Part shown: piece after piece, positions 7,601 through 17,332 of the stretch
How the letters are laid out: each line of letters starts with the position of its first letter
How positions within the stretch are numbered: position 1 is the stretch's first letter
Assembly: GCA_025355345.1 (NCBI GenBank)
Contig: JANXZU010000077.1
Span: 1 to 43,460 of the forward strand
DNA: 43,460 bases
Reading direction: 5' to 3'
Origin: Syntrophaceae bacterium
Lineage (GTDB): Bacteria > Desulfobacterota > Syntrophia > Syntrophales > Smithellaceae
Notes under the pieces: generated by a model
Told to the model about the DNA's origin: nothing
Databases searched by the model: none
Seen by the model: only the letters and a program-made list of their open reading frames with translations
Translations under genes and position numbers: made by a program

Positions 7601-9873
7601 TAAATAAAGAGTTGAGTCTGATTCTGGATGCGATTTTCAAAGATGCAAAAAAACGCCGGCATGAGTATCTTACCGCCGAGCATATCCTGTTTGCGCTCGC
7701 ACATGATGAGTTGGGCAGCGACATCATAACAGGCTGCGGTGGAGATGTGGGCAGGATAAAGGCAGCCATCGAAGAATTCTTCTCAAAGAACATACCTTTA
7801 CTGCCTCCGGATAATAACTCAAACCCCGTGCCTGCCCTGGGGTTCCAGAGGGTTATTCAGCGGGCTATAATACATGTTCAATCGGCTGAAAAGGAAGAGG
7901 TAGAGGCAGGCGACCTGCTTGCAGCACTTTATGAAGAATCCGATTCTTTTGCCTCACATTTCCTTGAACAGGAAGGCATCTCGCGTTTTGATGTGCTGAA
8001 TTACATATCCCACGGTAGCCAAAGCTTTGCCAATGACGAACATAACGAAGCGCCGGTTGAAGAACCGACGCGCAAATCTGACCCCGGCCAAACGGAACCG
8101 AAGCGGCCCGTCTCGAAAGATCCCTTGAAGCTTTATACCATTAACCTGATCGAAAAAGCTGCGGCAGGTGAGATAGACACGCTGATAGGACGTGAAGACG
8201 AGCTTAAGCGCACCATACAGGTGCTCTGCAGGCGTCGGAAAAACAACATTGTATTCGTCGGCGAACCGGGGGTCGGCAAGACCGCCCTAGTAGAGGGTCT
8301 TGCGCTGAATATCCAAAAGGGATCTGTTCCTGATCCACTTAAAAATACGATCATATACTCACTCGACATGGGAGCACTTCTTGCAGGCACAAAATACAGG
8401 GGCGATTTCGAGGCACGCCTGAAGGCTACTATCGCAGAGCTCGAAAAGATCTCCGGTTGTATACTCTTCATCGATGAGATTCACACTATCGTCGGAGCAG
8501 GAGCAACAAGCGGCGGTTCCATGGATGCATCGAATATATTGAAACCGGCGCTGAATTCCGGCAGGTTGCGTTGCCTCGGTGCCAGTACGTATGAAGAATT
8601 CAAAAACTATTTCGATAAAGACCGTGCCCTTTCGAGGCGGTTCCAGAAGATAGAAATATTTGAACCCACCGTAGAGGAAACGATTGATATCTTGAAAGGC
8701 CTGCGTTCTTATTACGAAGATTTCCATGGCGTCAGTTATACCGACTCTGCAATCAAGGCTGCTGCCGAACTTTCTGCAAAATATATAAACGATAAATTTA
8801 TGCCGGACAAGGCCATTGATGTAATAGATGAGGCAGGCGCAACCAGAAAGCTGCAAACCTGCAGCAAAAGCAAACCTGTGGTCGGCGTAAAGGAGATAGA
8901 GCGCATTGTCGCTCATATTGCCAAGATACCTTCCTTGAACATATCCGCGTCCGACACAGAGAAATTGAAGGACCTTGAATCGGAACTCAAGGATACGGTT
9001 TTTGGACAGGACAGCGCCATCCATTCGCTTGTCTCTGCCATCAAGAGATCGCGTGCGGGACTCGGCGCTCCTGAGAGACCTATCGGTTCCTTCCTCTTTG
9101 CTGGTCCTACGGGTGTTGGCAAAACCGAGGTCGCCAAACAGATGGCAAATGTTCTTGGTGTAAAATTCATCCGCTTCGACATGAGCGAATATATGGAGAA
9201 GCACACTGTATCGAGGTTGATAGGCGCACCTCCTGGCTATGTCGGTTTTGATCAGGGCGGCATACTGACCGATGCGGTAAGAAAGCATCCATACTCTGTA
9301 CTTTTGATGGATGAGATCGAAAAGGCTCACCCCGATGTATTCAGCATATTGCTGCAGGTGATGGATTACTCTACACTGACTGACAATAATGGAAAGAAGG
9401 CTGACTTCAGGAATGTCATTCTCATAATGACTTCCAATGCTGGTACAAAGGAGATGGATATTGCTACTATAGGATTTGGCGACAGAAAAGACGATGCAGG
9501 CTCAAAGGGCGAGAAGGCTATAAAAAAACTTTTTAACCCTGAATTCCGGAACCGGCTTGACGCGATTATTACCTTCAGCCAACTTACCCCCGCAGTCATG
9601 AAAATGGTAGTCGACAAGTTTATTAATGACCTTGGCAGGCAGCTCGGAGGTAAAAAGGTTAAATTGGACTTAACCGATTCCGCGAGAAACTGGCTGGCCG
9701 AAAAGGGCTACGATGATAAATTCGGAGCAAGGCCTCTTGCCAGGCTCATTCAGACAGAGATCAAGGATGCCCTTTCGGAGGAACTGCTATTCGGCAGATT
9801 GAAAAAGGGCGGCAGCGTAACTGTTGCCCTTAAGGCGGGACAGCTCGAATTCGAGTATGGCACTCTCAATTAA
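7597..9873 (+). CDS. clpA: ATP-dependent Clp protease ATP-binding subunit ClpA
   Basis: ClpA is the hexameric unfoldase that threads substrates into ClpP. The start at 7597 ([14 protein letters not shown]) follows GGAGAAGGA and gives 758 residues, the same length as E. coli ClpA. In order: Clp N-domain (1-150), first AAA+ module with Walker A GEPGVGKT and Walker [15 protein letters not shown], second module with GPTGVGKT and [13 protein letters not shown], and the D2-small domain with [11 protein letters not shown] ClpP-contact loop with the IGF tripeptide is present (ATIGFGD). It lacks the coiled-coil M-domain of ClpB. clpP itself is not in the window. Third codon positions look more GC-rich and AGG arginine more frequent than in flanking genes. 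Confidence 0.95.
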   Translation: MINKELSLILDAIFKDAKKRRHEYLTAEHILFALAHDELGSDIITGCGGDVGRIKAAIEEFFSKNIPLLPPDNNSNPVPALGFQRVIQRAIIHVQSAEKEEVEAGDLLAALYEESDSFASHFLEQEGISRFDVLNYISHGSQSFANDEHNEAPVEEPTRKSDPGQTEPKRPVSKDPLKLYTINLIEKAAAGEIDTLIGREDELKRTIQVLCRRRKNNIVFVGEPGVGKTALVEGLALNIQKGSVPDPLKNTIIYSLDMGALLAGTKYRGDFEARLKATIAELEKISGCILFIDEIHTIVGAGATSGGSMDASNILKPALNSGRLRCLGASTYEEFKNYFDKDRALSRRFQKIEIFEPTVEETIDILKGLRSYYEDFHGVSYTDSAIKAAAELSAKYINDKFMPDKAIDVIDEAGATRKLQTCSKSKPVVGVKEIERIVAHIAKIPSLNISASDTEKLKDLESELKDTVFGQDSAIHSLVSAIKRSRAGLGAPERPIGSFLFAGPTGVGKTEVAKQMANVLGVKFIRFDMSEYMEKHTVSRLIGAPPGYVGFDQGGILTDAVRKHPYSVLLMDEIEKAHPDVFSILLQVMDYSTLTDNNGKKADFRNVILIMTSNAGTKEMDIATIGFGDRKDDAGSKGEKAIKKLFNPEFRNRLDAIITFSQLTPAVMKMVVDKFINDLGRQLGGKKVKLDLTDSARNWLAEKGYDDKFGARPLARLIQTEIKDALSEELLFGRLKKGGSVTVALKAGQLEFEYGTLN

Positions 9874-9882
9874 ATTAGAAGC

Positions 9883-10533
9883 ATGACCATTTATAGATTG
9901 ACCAAAGAACTTGTGTTCCCTCCACCCGAACTGGCCGACGATGACGGCTTGCTTGCAATCGGTGGTAACTTGAGTGTAGAAAGGCTGGTCCTTGCCTATT
10001 CGATGGGGATTTTCCCGTGGTATTCCGGCAAATCACCCATACTCTGGTGGTCGCCTGACCCCCGGCTTATCTTATTTCCAGAGGAACTGAAAGTCTCGCG
10101 CAGCCTGCGGCAGACCATCAAAAAAGATATTTACCACATCACAACCAATGCCGCCTTTGAAGATGTCATCAGAAACTGTGCCACCATAAACAGAAACGGA
10201 GAGGACGGCACCTGGATAACAGATGATATGATTGAGGCATATATCAGAATGCATAAAGCCGGTTATGCTCATTCTGTCGAGGCATGGGATGGCGATGAAC
10301 TTGCCGGCGGTCTCTATGGAGTTATTATGGGCAAGGCTTTCTTCGGGGAATCGATGTTTGCAAAAAAGAGCGACGCTTCAAAGGTCGCCTTTGCCACATA
10401 TGCCATAAAGCTTGCGGAAAAGGGCTTTGAACTAATTGACTGCCAGGTAACAACAGCACATATGAAAAGATTCGGCGCTAGAGAAATCTCCCGCACTGAA
10501 TTTATGAAACATCTGGAAAATGCCCTTTATTAA
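9883..10533 (+). CDS. aat: Leucyl/phenylalanyl-tRNA--protein transferase
   Basis: Aat adds Leu or Phe from aminoacyl-tRNA to N-terminal Lys or Arg, creating N-degrons recognised by ClpS. The family hallmarks are clear: FPPPELADDDGLLAIGGNLS at the start, AYSMGIFPWYSGKSPILWWS near residues 38-57, PDPRLILFPEE, and GGLYGVIMGKAFFGESMF. At 216 residues it is of typical length. It starts 9 bp after clpA, so the three genes clpS-clpA-aat form one operon whose products act in consecutive steps of the same degradation route. Confidence 0.94.
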   Translation: MTIYRLTKELVFPPPELADDDGLLAIGGNLSVERLVLAYSMGIFPWYSGKSPILWWSPDPRLILFPEELKVSRSLRQTIKKDIYHITTNAAFEDVIRNCATINRNGEDGTWITDDMIEAYIRMHKAGYAHSVEAWDGDELAGGLYGVIMGKAFFGESMFAKKSDASKVAFATYAIKLAEKGFELIDCQVTTAHMKRFGAREISRTEFMKHLENALY

Positions 10534-10546
10534 TCTTCTGAGTTAT

Positions 10547-10657
10547 TTATTCCAGTTTCTTAGGCGAGGCTATACGTATTTTCTTAAAGCTATTTAAGTA
10601 TTGTTTCTTCTCCTGTATTTTCACCCACACTTTCACGTCCTTTTTATCGTGAGCCAT
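10547..10657 (-). CDS. Possible 36-residue basic small protein
   Basis: An ATG at 10657 with AAAGGGATAATTT upstream opens a frame of 36 codons ending at TAA 10547. The peptide begins MAHDKKDVKVWVKIQEKK and is rich in Lys (11 of 36). Nothing else supports it, and it lies antisense after aat in otherwise noncoding DNA. No function is proposed. Confidence 0.3.
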   Translation of the reverse strand: MAHDKKDVKVWVKIQEKKQYLNSFKKIRIASPKKLE

Positions 10658-10833
10658 AAATTATCCCTTTCACACCGCCATTCTAAAATAATGCGACGCA
10701 CGTTTGTCGTCTCGTCATTGAACTATTAGAGACATAAAGGTAAAGTCAACGCATAAAGGAGTGGAGTAAAAAAATTATAAATCTTTTACTCTAGTTAGAA
10801 CTCAAAAACGTAACCCAAAAATAGGATCGCACT

Positions 10834-10969
10834 ATGATAGAAATCAATTTAGAGATTAGAATTGACGGGAATGAAGGATTGACCTTTAGGGGTTTTGAAG
10901 AGGTAAATGGTCTCATTAGCTGTGGCGGCAAGGTCATTTCAATTGAACACTTTTCTTCATGGAGGGAAA
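10834..10969 (+). pseudogene. Small hypothetical gene truncated by the IS3 insertion
   Basis: An ATG preceded by AGGAT opens a frame beginning MIEINLEIRIDGNEGLTFRG and continuing through FEEVNGLISCGGKVISIEH, which has the composition of a real globular protein (about 38 residues). The sequence then changes character around 10950, where the transposase upstream region begins. I read it as the 5' end of a host gene cut off by the insertion. Confidence 0.4.
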
Positions 10970-11830
10970 GTGGCAAAGAGAGCTGCGGTTATACATGTGG
11001 TTTCCTCCTTTGGGCTAAGTGAACGAAAGGCATGTCGCCTGTTAAATGTTTCCAGATCGACGAAACGCTATCAGGAAAACAGGAAGGACGATCATAGTCT
11101 GCGAAAACGAATGAAAGCACTGGCCAACAGACATAAACGATACGGAAGTCCCCGACTTCATGCATTACTGAAGAAAGAAGGGCTGGTTAAAAACCATAAG
11201 CGGACCGAGCGGATCTATGCCGAAGAAGGCTTGACCATTCGTAGAAAGAGAAAAAAGAAACCAGGGATTTTTCTTCGGGCGCCCCTGCCTGAAGCAACCA
11301 CACCCAACGAGACATGGTCAATGGACTTTGTTCATGATTCTTGTACGAATGGCAGCAGGATCAGGGTCTTGACTATCGTGGATGATTTTACCAGGGAATG
11401 CCCGGGACTTTTAACGCAATCATCGATACCCGGACACAGGGTAACCGCTTTTTTAGATCAGCGTGCAATCATTCACGGTTATCCTGGATCGATCCGTGTG
11501 GATCATGGACCGGAATTTACGGGAAGGCAATTTCAGCAATGGGCAGAACAACGAAGAATGCATATCCAGTATACGCGACCGGGTAAACCAATGGACAATG
11601 CTTTTATCGAGAGTTTCAATGGCAAGTTGCGGGATGAATGTCTCAAAGAACATTGGTTTCTGAATCTCAAGCACGCACAGAATGAAATAGAACAATGGCG
11701 GATTGAATACAACGAAGAGCGACCGCACCGCTCTCTCGGAAACAGAACGCCATATGAATTTGTCAAAGAACATCAAACTATGCTACAGGAGCAAAGACTC
11801 AATTTAAACTTGGTACATATTTCGGGGTAA
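10970..11830 (+). CDS. IS3-family transposase OrfB (integrase core)
   Basis: The 286-residue product has the HTH_21 region (KRYGSPRLHALLKKEG) followed by the rve integrase core. Catalytic residues are visible in TWSMDFVHD (first Asp), IRVDHGPEFTG (second Asp) and DNAFIESFNGKLRDEC (Glu), and the end NEERPHRSLGNRTPYEF is typical. The pattern fits the IS407/IS3 group. A GTG at 10970 with GGAGGGAAA just before it is the likely start. The OrfA partner that should overlap its 5' end is absent: upstream DNA encodes something else. So this is an incomplete element, probably unable to make the OrfAB fusion transposase by itself. GC and arginine codon use differ little by eye from its surroundings. Confidence 0.85.
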   Translation: MAKRAAVIHVVSSFGLSERKACRLLNVSRSTKRYQENRKDDHSLRKRMKALANRHKRYGSPRLHALLKKEGLVKNHKRTERIYAEEGLTIRRKRKKKPGIFLRAPLPEATTPNETWSMDFVHDSCTNGSRIRVLTIVDDFTRECPGLLTQSSIPGHRVTAFLDQRAIIHGYPGSIRVDHGPEFTGRQFQQWAEQRRMHIQYTRPGKPMDNAFIESFNGKLRDECLKEHWFLNLKHAQNEIEQWRIEYNEERPHRSLGNRTPYEFVKEHQTMLQEQRLNLNLVHISG

Positions 11831-11874
11831 AGTCACCACCATGAAACAGTCATCGCAACAGAAGCATAAATTGA

Positions 11875-11906
11875 TTGACTTATCAATAATGATAAGTTAT
11901 TATAAT
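11875..11906 (+). promoter_or_regulatory. higBA promoter with embedded operator palindrome
   Basis: TTGACT (11875-11880), 17 bp, TATTAT (11898-11903), with an overlapping TATAAT at 11901-11906. The perfect inverted repeat ACTTATCA-ATAA-TGATAAGT (11878-11897) fills the space between the boxes, where a HigA-type repressor would block RNA polymerase. The predicted transcription start falls on or within 3 nt of the toxin ATG at 11912. Confidence 0.7.
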
Positions 11907-11911
11907 TAATA

Positions 11912-12199
11912 ATGTGGCATATAAGAGAACATCGAAAATTAGACAAGATAATTGAAAAGCTGCCCTTGCAAGTAGTTAAAAAATACGAGCTTTGGAAGGA
12001 CATTGTTTTTCGGCATGGACCAGGTAAATTAAAAGAATTCCCGGGCTTCCATGACGAAATGCTAAAAGGAACCCATGCAGGTCAGCGTTCGTCGCGTCTA
12101 AATTTGCAATACAGGGTTATTTATCAAATTGAGAAGGACATTGTGACAGTATATGTAATAGATATAACGCCACATGATTATAAAGGAGTTGCAAAATGA
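11912..12199 (+). CDS. RelE/HigB-type toxin
   Basis: A 95-residue RelE-superfamily protein: MWHIREHRKLDKIIEKLP is the N-terminal helix block, FRHGPGKLKEFPGFHDEMLK the central region, and SSRLNLQYRVIYQIEKD with VYVIDITPHDYK the C-terminal strand pair with the family's R-x-x-Y-R-V-I-Y and H-D-Y pattern. RelE/HigB toxins are ribosome-dependent mRNA endonucleases. The toxin-first order with an HTH antitoxin after it is the higBA arrangement. No ribosome binding site precedes the ATG; the mRNA is probably nearly leaderless. Its stop TGA overlaps the antitoxin ATG. Confidence 0.85.
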   Translation: MWHIREHRKLDKIIEKLPLQVVKKYELWKDIVFRHGPGKLKEFPGFHDEMLKGTHAGQRSSRLNLQYRVIYQIEKDIVTVYVIDITPHDYKGVAK

Positions 12200-12474
12200 A
12201 TAAAATTAACAAAAATGATTATAAGCCAGCCAAGAGGCATGCTGTTTTGACAACAGGGGAAGTTATAAAAATGCTTCGTGAATTAAAAGTATGGACACAA
12301 GAAGAATTGGCAAGGCGCTGTGGTATAAACGCAAAAAATATAAGCATGTTAGAAAACGATAAAGTAGAAATCGGGAAAAAGCGCGCGGCGCAACTTGCAC
12401 AAGCGTTCGAAGTTCATCCAGCAATTATTATGTTTCCCGAATATGAATCAGAGGCAATTAGCAAGGCAGCATAA
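12196..12474 (+). CDS. HigA-type antitoxin, XRE-family HTH
   Basis: A 92-residue protein with an HTH_3/XRE domain at about residues 20-80: TGEVIKMLRELKVWTQEELA, RRCGINAKNISMLENDKVEI and GKKRAAQLAQAFEVHPAIIM. It should neutralise the toxin encoded just upstream and repress the shared promoter by binding the inverted repeat at 11878-11897. The 4-bp ATGA overlap points to coupled translation, with GGAG at 12184 as ribosome binding site. Confidence 0.88.
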   Translation: MNKINKNDYKPAKRHAVLTTGEVIKMLRELKVWTQEELARRCGINAKNISMLENDKVEIGKKRAAQLAQAFEVHPAIIMFPEYESEAISKAA

Positions 12475-12719
12475 AGCATGCTGACGAAATACTATTATGA
12501 CCAGCGTTCTGTTAATCGTAATCTGTGAAAGTATACAACATATGACTATCACAACAAGTATGCACCTTTATAACATGTGTCTCGGATGGTTTGAAAGAGG
12601 CCGCTCTTAAACGCCAGCAGTTTGCTGAGAGGCAAGATGAATGGTTACAAAATAGTTACAATTTGCCTAAAAATGAAAAAAGGCTTGTGACACTGAAAGT
12701 CGCAAACCCTTGGTATCAT
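12475..12719. other. Noncoding stretch between higA and tRNA-Leu
   Basis: No supported gene. A short open frame from about 12591 (LKRQQFAERQDEWLQNSYN) runs on into the tRNA-Leu and so cannot be intact; it may be a decayed remnant. Confidence 0.5.
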
Positions 12720-12806
12720 TGGTGCCGGAGCTCGGAATCGAACCGAGATGCCCTTGCGAGCGGGGGATTTTGAGTCCCCTGCGTCTACCAGTTTCACCAC
12801 TCCGGC
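12720..12806 (-). tRNA. tRNA-Leu (anticodon CAA)
   Basis: An 87-nt class II tRNA on the minus strand: acceptor GCCGGAG pairs with CTCCGGC, anticodon loop CTCAAAA (CAA, reading UUG), a long variable arm GCTCGCAAGGGC, T-loop GGTTCGATTCC, encoded CCA. The long variable arm and D-arm (GGTGAAACTGGTAGACGC) are leucine-type. Confidence 0.96.
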
Positions 12807-12981
12807 ACGCGCGCGATTATATAGACGCGAAACTAAAAGTCAAGCTAAAATCTGTTGACAACCAATTAATCCCCATGTTAAGGGGGCTGCACATTTTTGT
12901 TATACCAAGTTTTTCTATTTTCAGGCTTTTTGCTGGTTTCCTGATTTTTCGGAATTCGCAACTGCGGTAGTTTAAATTAGT

Positions 12982-13057
12982 GGGGCTGTAGCTCAGCTGG
13001 GAGAGCGCATGACTGGCAGTCATGAGGCCAGGGGTTCGATCCCCCTCAGCTCCACCA
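12982..13057 (+). tRNA. tRNA-Ala (anticodon GGC)
   Basis: A 76-nt cloverleaf: acceptor GGGGCTG with CAGCTCC, D-arm AGCTCAGCTGGGAGAGC, anticodon loop CTGGCAG (GGC, reading GCC and GCU), T-loop GGTTCGATCC, encoded CCA. Together with the CGC isoacceptor at 814-889, two alanine tRNAs lie in this window. Confidence 0.96.
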
Positions 13058-13094
13058 ATAATTTCACAATCAACGTTAAAATACCTGCCAGTTT

Positions 13095-14693
13095 TTATAA
13101 GTCTTTTGCTTCCTTATTAATTTTAACTCTCTTTTCTTTTATCATTGCTGTCTTGTTGCCCTCCAGCCATGATAGCAGTGCTTCCTTCCTTTTGCTGGAT
13201 GAATACGCATTTTTGTACAAATCCTTCTTTGCTGCAAAGTCTTTAAAATCAACCTTGCTTGCGTCTTTAAATTTTAAAATGACATAAGCATTATTGATAA
13301 CGAGAAGCTTTTCCGGATAGGGTTTGCTGGCGGATAGCTGCAAAACCGCTTCAGTAGCTTCCTTGCTGCTTCCTAGTTTTGGTATGATGCCGGTTGGTTG
13401 GAAATAGCCGGTTTCATTAATTTTTAATCCTTTTTCTCTGGTGATTTTATCCAGTTGTTCGCCTTTCTTAAGACGATCCAGTATCGATTGCGCTTCTTTT
13501 TCGGCTAAATCTAACATTCCATTTTCAACAAAACGACTTTTGACTTGATTTTCAATATCTTTAAATTTGGGTGTATAAGCCTGCTTTTTGTCGACAAGCC
13601 TTACAATATAATAGCCGTCATTAGTAGTAAGTACTTTGCTGATTTCGTTTTTCTGCAATTCCAGAAGAGATGCCGCCAGGTCTTTAACCGAAGCTAATGC
13701 TTGCGGTGGTTTGTTGATGGGGAAAAAGTCGGCATCGTAAATCTTCAAGTTATTTTTAGCGACATAGGCATCAAAGTTGTCTTCCTGATAAATGATGTCA
13801 TGAGCTTTTTTGGCTTCAGCAGCCGCACCAAACATTCCTCTGGCCATTTTCAATTCTTTGATAATAGAATTTTTCACATCGGCTAGTTTTGCTTGCTTGC
13901 CATCTTTTGTTCGATATTTATCTCTGAATCGGTTATAGTAATCGCGAATTTCGGCATCATTTATAGCAGCGGAAGAGTATGAATTGCTGGCAAAAAATAG
14001 ATATTTGATTTTTACCTGCTCCGGAATACGAAATGTATTGCTATTGTTTTTGAGATAATTTTCTAATTCTGCAGATGTAGGAGTAAATTTGCCTTTTAAA
14101 TCCTTGCCGGAAATTTGCACAAAACTAAGATTGGTTTTTTGATTTTGCATTATATACAAATCATATATTTCCTGATCGGATATTTTAATTCCTTCACTAA
14201 TAAGAGATTCAATTTTTTGTGCCGTAAGATTGATTCTTTGGGTAGTTTCAAAATCTTCAGCGGAAGATTTATTGTATCTGAGCATCTGATTGTATTTACG
14301 TTCATCAAAGATTCCATCAGTTTGCAGCTCCGGCATTGATATAATTGTATTTCGTAATTCGTCGTCGGAAATCTGCAGTTTTAAATCCGCAGCTTTGGCA
14401 ATAATAATTTGCTTGTTAATTAAATTGTCATAAACGACTTGTTTTAGATTCATCATTTTTAGCAATTCAGGCGTGAGCTTTGAACCGTAGCTAAGCTTGA
14501 CCATATCTAACTTTTTTCCATATTCGTTGTGAAACTCCCCTTCGCTGATGACTTTCCCGTCGACTATGGCTATGGCGTCAGCCATTCTGCTGCCTCTATC
14601 TGACCCGAAGTAAAGCACAAAGACGATTATAATGATTACTATAATTGCCAGCATGAACCAGCCGCGCGCGTGTTTACGGAAAAACTTGAGCAT
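13095..14693 (-). CDS. PpiD/SurA-like membrane-anchored periplasmic folding factor
   Basis: The 532-residue protein starts with a basic patch and one membrane helix (MLKFFRKHARGWFMLAIIVI, residues 1-32), leaving the rest in the periplasm. A SurA_N-type chaperone domain follows (IVDGKVISEGEFHNEYGKKL, NLINKQIIIAKAADLKLQIS). The middle part, DDELRNTIISMPELQTDGIF with DERKYNQMLR, is the PpiD hallmark. A parvulin-like region at 250-390 keeps GYYIVRLVDKKQAYTPKFKD but not a clear set of catalytic residues, so isomerase activity is doubtful. Length is less than the 620 residues of E. coli PpiD. The ATG has GAGGTGA upstream. Role inferred: helping outer-membrane and secreted proteins fold. Confidence 0.82.
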   Translation of the reverse strand: MLKFFRKHARGWFMLAIIVIIIIVFVLYFGSDRGSRMADAIAIVDGKVISEGEFHNEYGKKLDMVKLSYGSKLTPELLKMMNLKQVVYDNLINKQIIIAKAADLKLQISDDELRNTIISMPELQTDGIFDERKYNQMLRYNKSSAEDFETTQRINLTAQKIESLISEGIKISDQEIYDLYIMQNQKTNLSFVQISGKDLKGKFTPTSAELENYLKNNSNTFRIPEQVKIKYLFFASNSYSSAAINDAEIRDYYNRFRDKYRTKDGKQAKLADVKNSIIKELKMARGMFGAAAEAKKAHDIIYQEDNFDAYVAKNNLKIYDADFFPINKPPQALASVKDLAASLLELQKNEISKVLTTNDGYYIVRLVDKKQAYTPKFKDIENQVKSRFVENGMLDLAEKEAQSILDRLKKGEQLDKITREKGLKINETGYFQPTGIIPKLGSSKEATEAVLQLSASKPYPEKLLVINNAYVILKFKDASKVDFKDFAAKKDLYKNAYSSSKRKEALLSWLEGNKTAMIKEKRVKINKEAKDL

Positions 14694-14737
14694 AAAATCA
14701 CCTCTATTCTGATTAGTAAACTATTCAAAAGCATTAA

Positions 14738-15925
<1,188 letters not shown>

Positions 15926-15965
15926 AGCACCAGGCAATTAATTCCTGTTCGGATGTCGGGTAAAA

Positions 15966-16790
15966 ATGCATTTAAGGAACTATAAGAATGTTATCTTCGT
16001 TGTTGTTCTTCTTGTCTTAGCGCTTATCTTGCTATCTTATAATTTCAAGCATGAAACAGGCACAGGATTAGTAAAGAAAATAGTTCTGGAAGCAGCAGCG
16101 CCTGTGCAAAAGATATTTGTCCTTTCCGTCAAAAGTGTCAGTGACGCCTGGTTGCGCTATATTTTTTTAGTAGGTCTAGAGCAAGATAACAGAGATTTAA
16201 AAAAGAAAATTAATGAGCTCAACGCCGAGCTGGTTTTGTATCAGGAAGGTTATCTGGAATCGCAGAGGTTAAAGAAGCTTCTGTCTCTGAAAGATAGCCA
16301 TAATTACCATTTTGTTGCCGCTCAGGTTATCGCCCGAGAGCCGGCAGCGCTTTCACGAACCATCATGATCAATAAAGGTAGTGCTCATGGTTTGAAGATG
16401 GGTATGCCGGTTATTGCGCCTCCGGGATTAGTGGGCCGTTTGACGGATGTATCATGGCACGCATCCAAGGTGTTGTTGTTTATTGATGAGAGTAGCAATA
16501 TAGACGTTCTTTTGCAGCGGACACGGACGCAAGGAATTATACGGGGAGCAGGTGCCCGTGGATGTATATTGAAATATATTTCAAAAACTCAAGATGTTAA
16601 GGAAGGTGAAGTTGTTGTTTCTTCAGGCATTGGCGGTGTCTTTCCCAAGGGGTTATTAATAGGTGTAGTCAGCAACGTGGATAGACAGGACGCCGGGCTA
16701 TTTTTAAAAATCAATGTCACTCCTTTTGTTGATTTTACCAAACTAGAAGAAGTCTTGGTTTTAGCTACTGAGGAAGAGGAAAAACATTAA
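15966..16790 (+). CDS. mreC: Rod shape-determining protein MreC
   Basis: A bitopic protein of 274 residues: short cytoplasmic N-terminus, membrane helix NVIFVVVLLVLALILLSYNF, coiled coil around residues 75-105 (QDNRDLKKKINELNAELVLY), and the periplasmic beta domain with KGSAHGLKMGMPVIAPPGLV and FIDESSNIDVLLQRT. MreC links MreB to PBP2 and MreD. It follows mreB by 40 bp. Confidence 0.93.
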   Translation: MHLRNYKNVIFVVVLLVLALILLSYNFKHETGTGLVKKIVLEAAAPVQKIFVLSVKSVSDAWLRYIFLVGLEQDNRDLKKKINELNAELVLYQEGYLESQRLKKLLSLKDSHNYHFVAAQVIAREPAALSRTIMINKGSAHGLKMGMPVIAPPGLVGRLTDVSWHASKVLLFIDESSNIDVLLQRTRTQGIIRGAGARGCILKYISKTQDVKEGEVVVSSGIGGVFPKGLLIGVVSNVDRQDAGLFLKINVTPFVDFTKLEEVLVLATEEEEKH

Positions 16791-16792
16791 TA

Positions 16793-17332
16793 ATGATCTA
16801 TTATCTGTTGTTGCCGTTTTTATCAATAATATTGGTTGTTTTGCAAATAAGTATAGCCGATGTATTATTTTCCGGCAGATTGATACTGGAAATATCACTG
16901 ATTGTTGTCATTTATGCCGGATTTCGTTTAGATATAATTAAAGGATTGACCTTGGCCTTTATTTTAGGATTTGTGTATGATTGCTTGGCAGGCTCTGTTT
17001 TAGGCTTATTTACCTCCATCTACGTGGTTATTTTTCTATGTTCGTTTTTGGTCTCCATGGGGTTGTCTACTGAAAAAATGTATTTCATTGCATTATTTAG
17101 TTTGTTTTGTTCTTTTCTAAAAGAGATTTTGGTTATTTTATTTTATAATTACGCCTATGGATTGGATATATTAAAAAAAACTCCTTTAATTTTTATTCCT
17201 CAAGCCGTGTTGATTAGTCTTCTTGCTGTTTTATTTTTTTACCTGATGCATCGGACAGAAGGATTTTTGTATGGAAAAGCATTTCCGGTTAAACAACGGG
17301 CCGGAGCCGGCCGACTTTCGTCAGCGGCTTAA
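16793..17332 (+). CDS. mreD: Rod shape-determining protein MreD
   Basis: A 179-residue polytopic protein with about five or six hydrophobic helices, including MIYYLLLPFLSIILVVLQIS and the family-typical GFVYDCLAGSVLGLFTSIYV. It starts 2 bp after mreC and overlaps the mrdA start by 62 bp. MreD stabilises the elongasome in the inner membrane. The last 20 residues (GKAFPVKQRAGAGRL) are read in a second frame by mrdA. Confidence 0.88.
   Translation: MIYYLLLPFLSIILVVLQISIADVLFSGRLILEISLIVVIYAGFRLDIIKGLTLAFILGFVYDCLAGSVLGLFTSIYVVIFLCSFLVSMGLSTEKMYFIALFSLFCSFLKEILVILFYNYAYGLDILKKTPLIFIPQAVLISLLAVLFFYLMHRTEGFLYGKAFPVKQRAGAGRLSSAA

Noticed and set aside
8359..9330. A 323-codon open frame antisense to clpA
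   Set aside because: It lies wholly within clpA, has no ribosome binding site and shows no domain; long antisense frames are expected in a GC-richer gene.
12591..12773. A 60-codon frame before tRNA-Leu
   Set aside because: It reads into the tRNA gene and its stop lies inside it, so it cannot be an intact protein gene.
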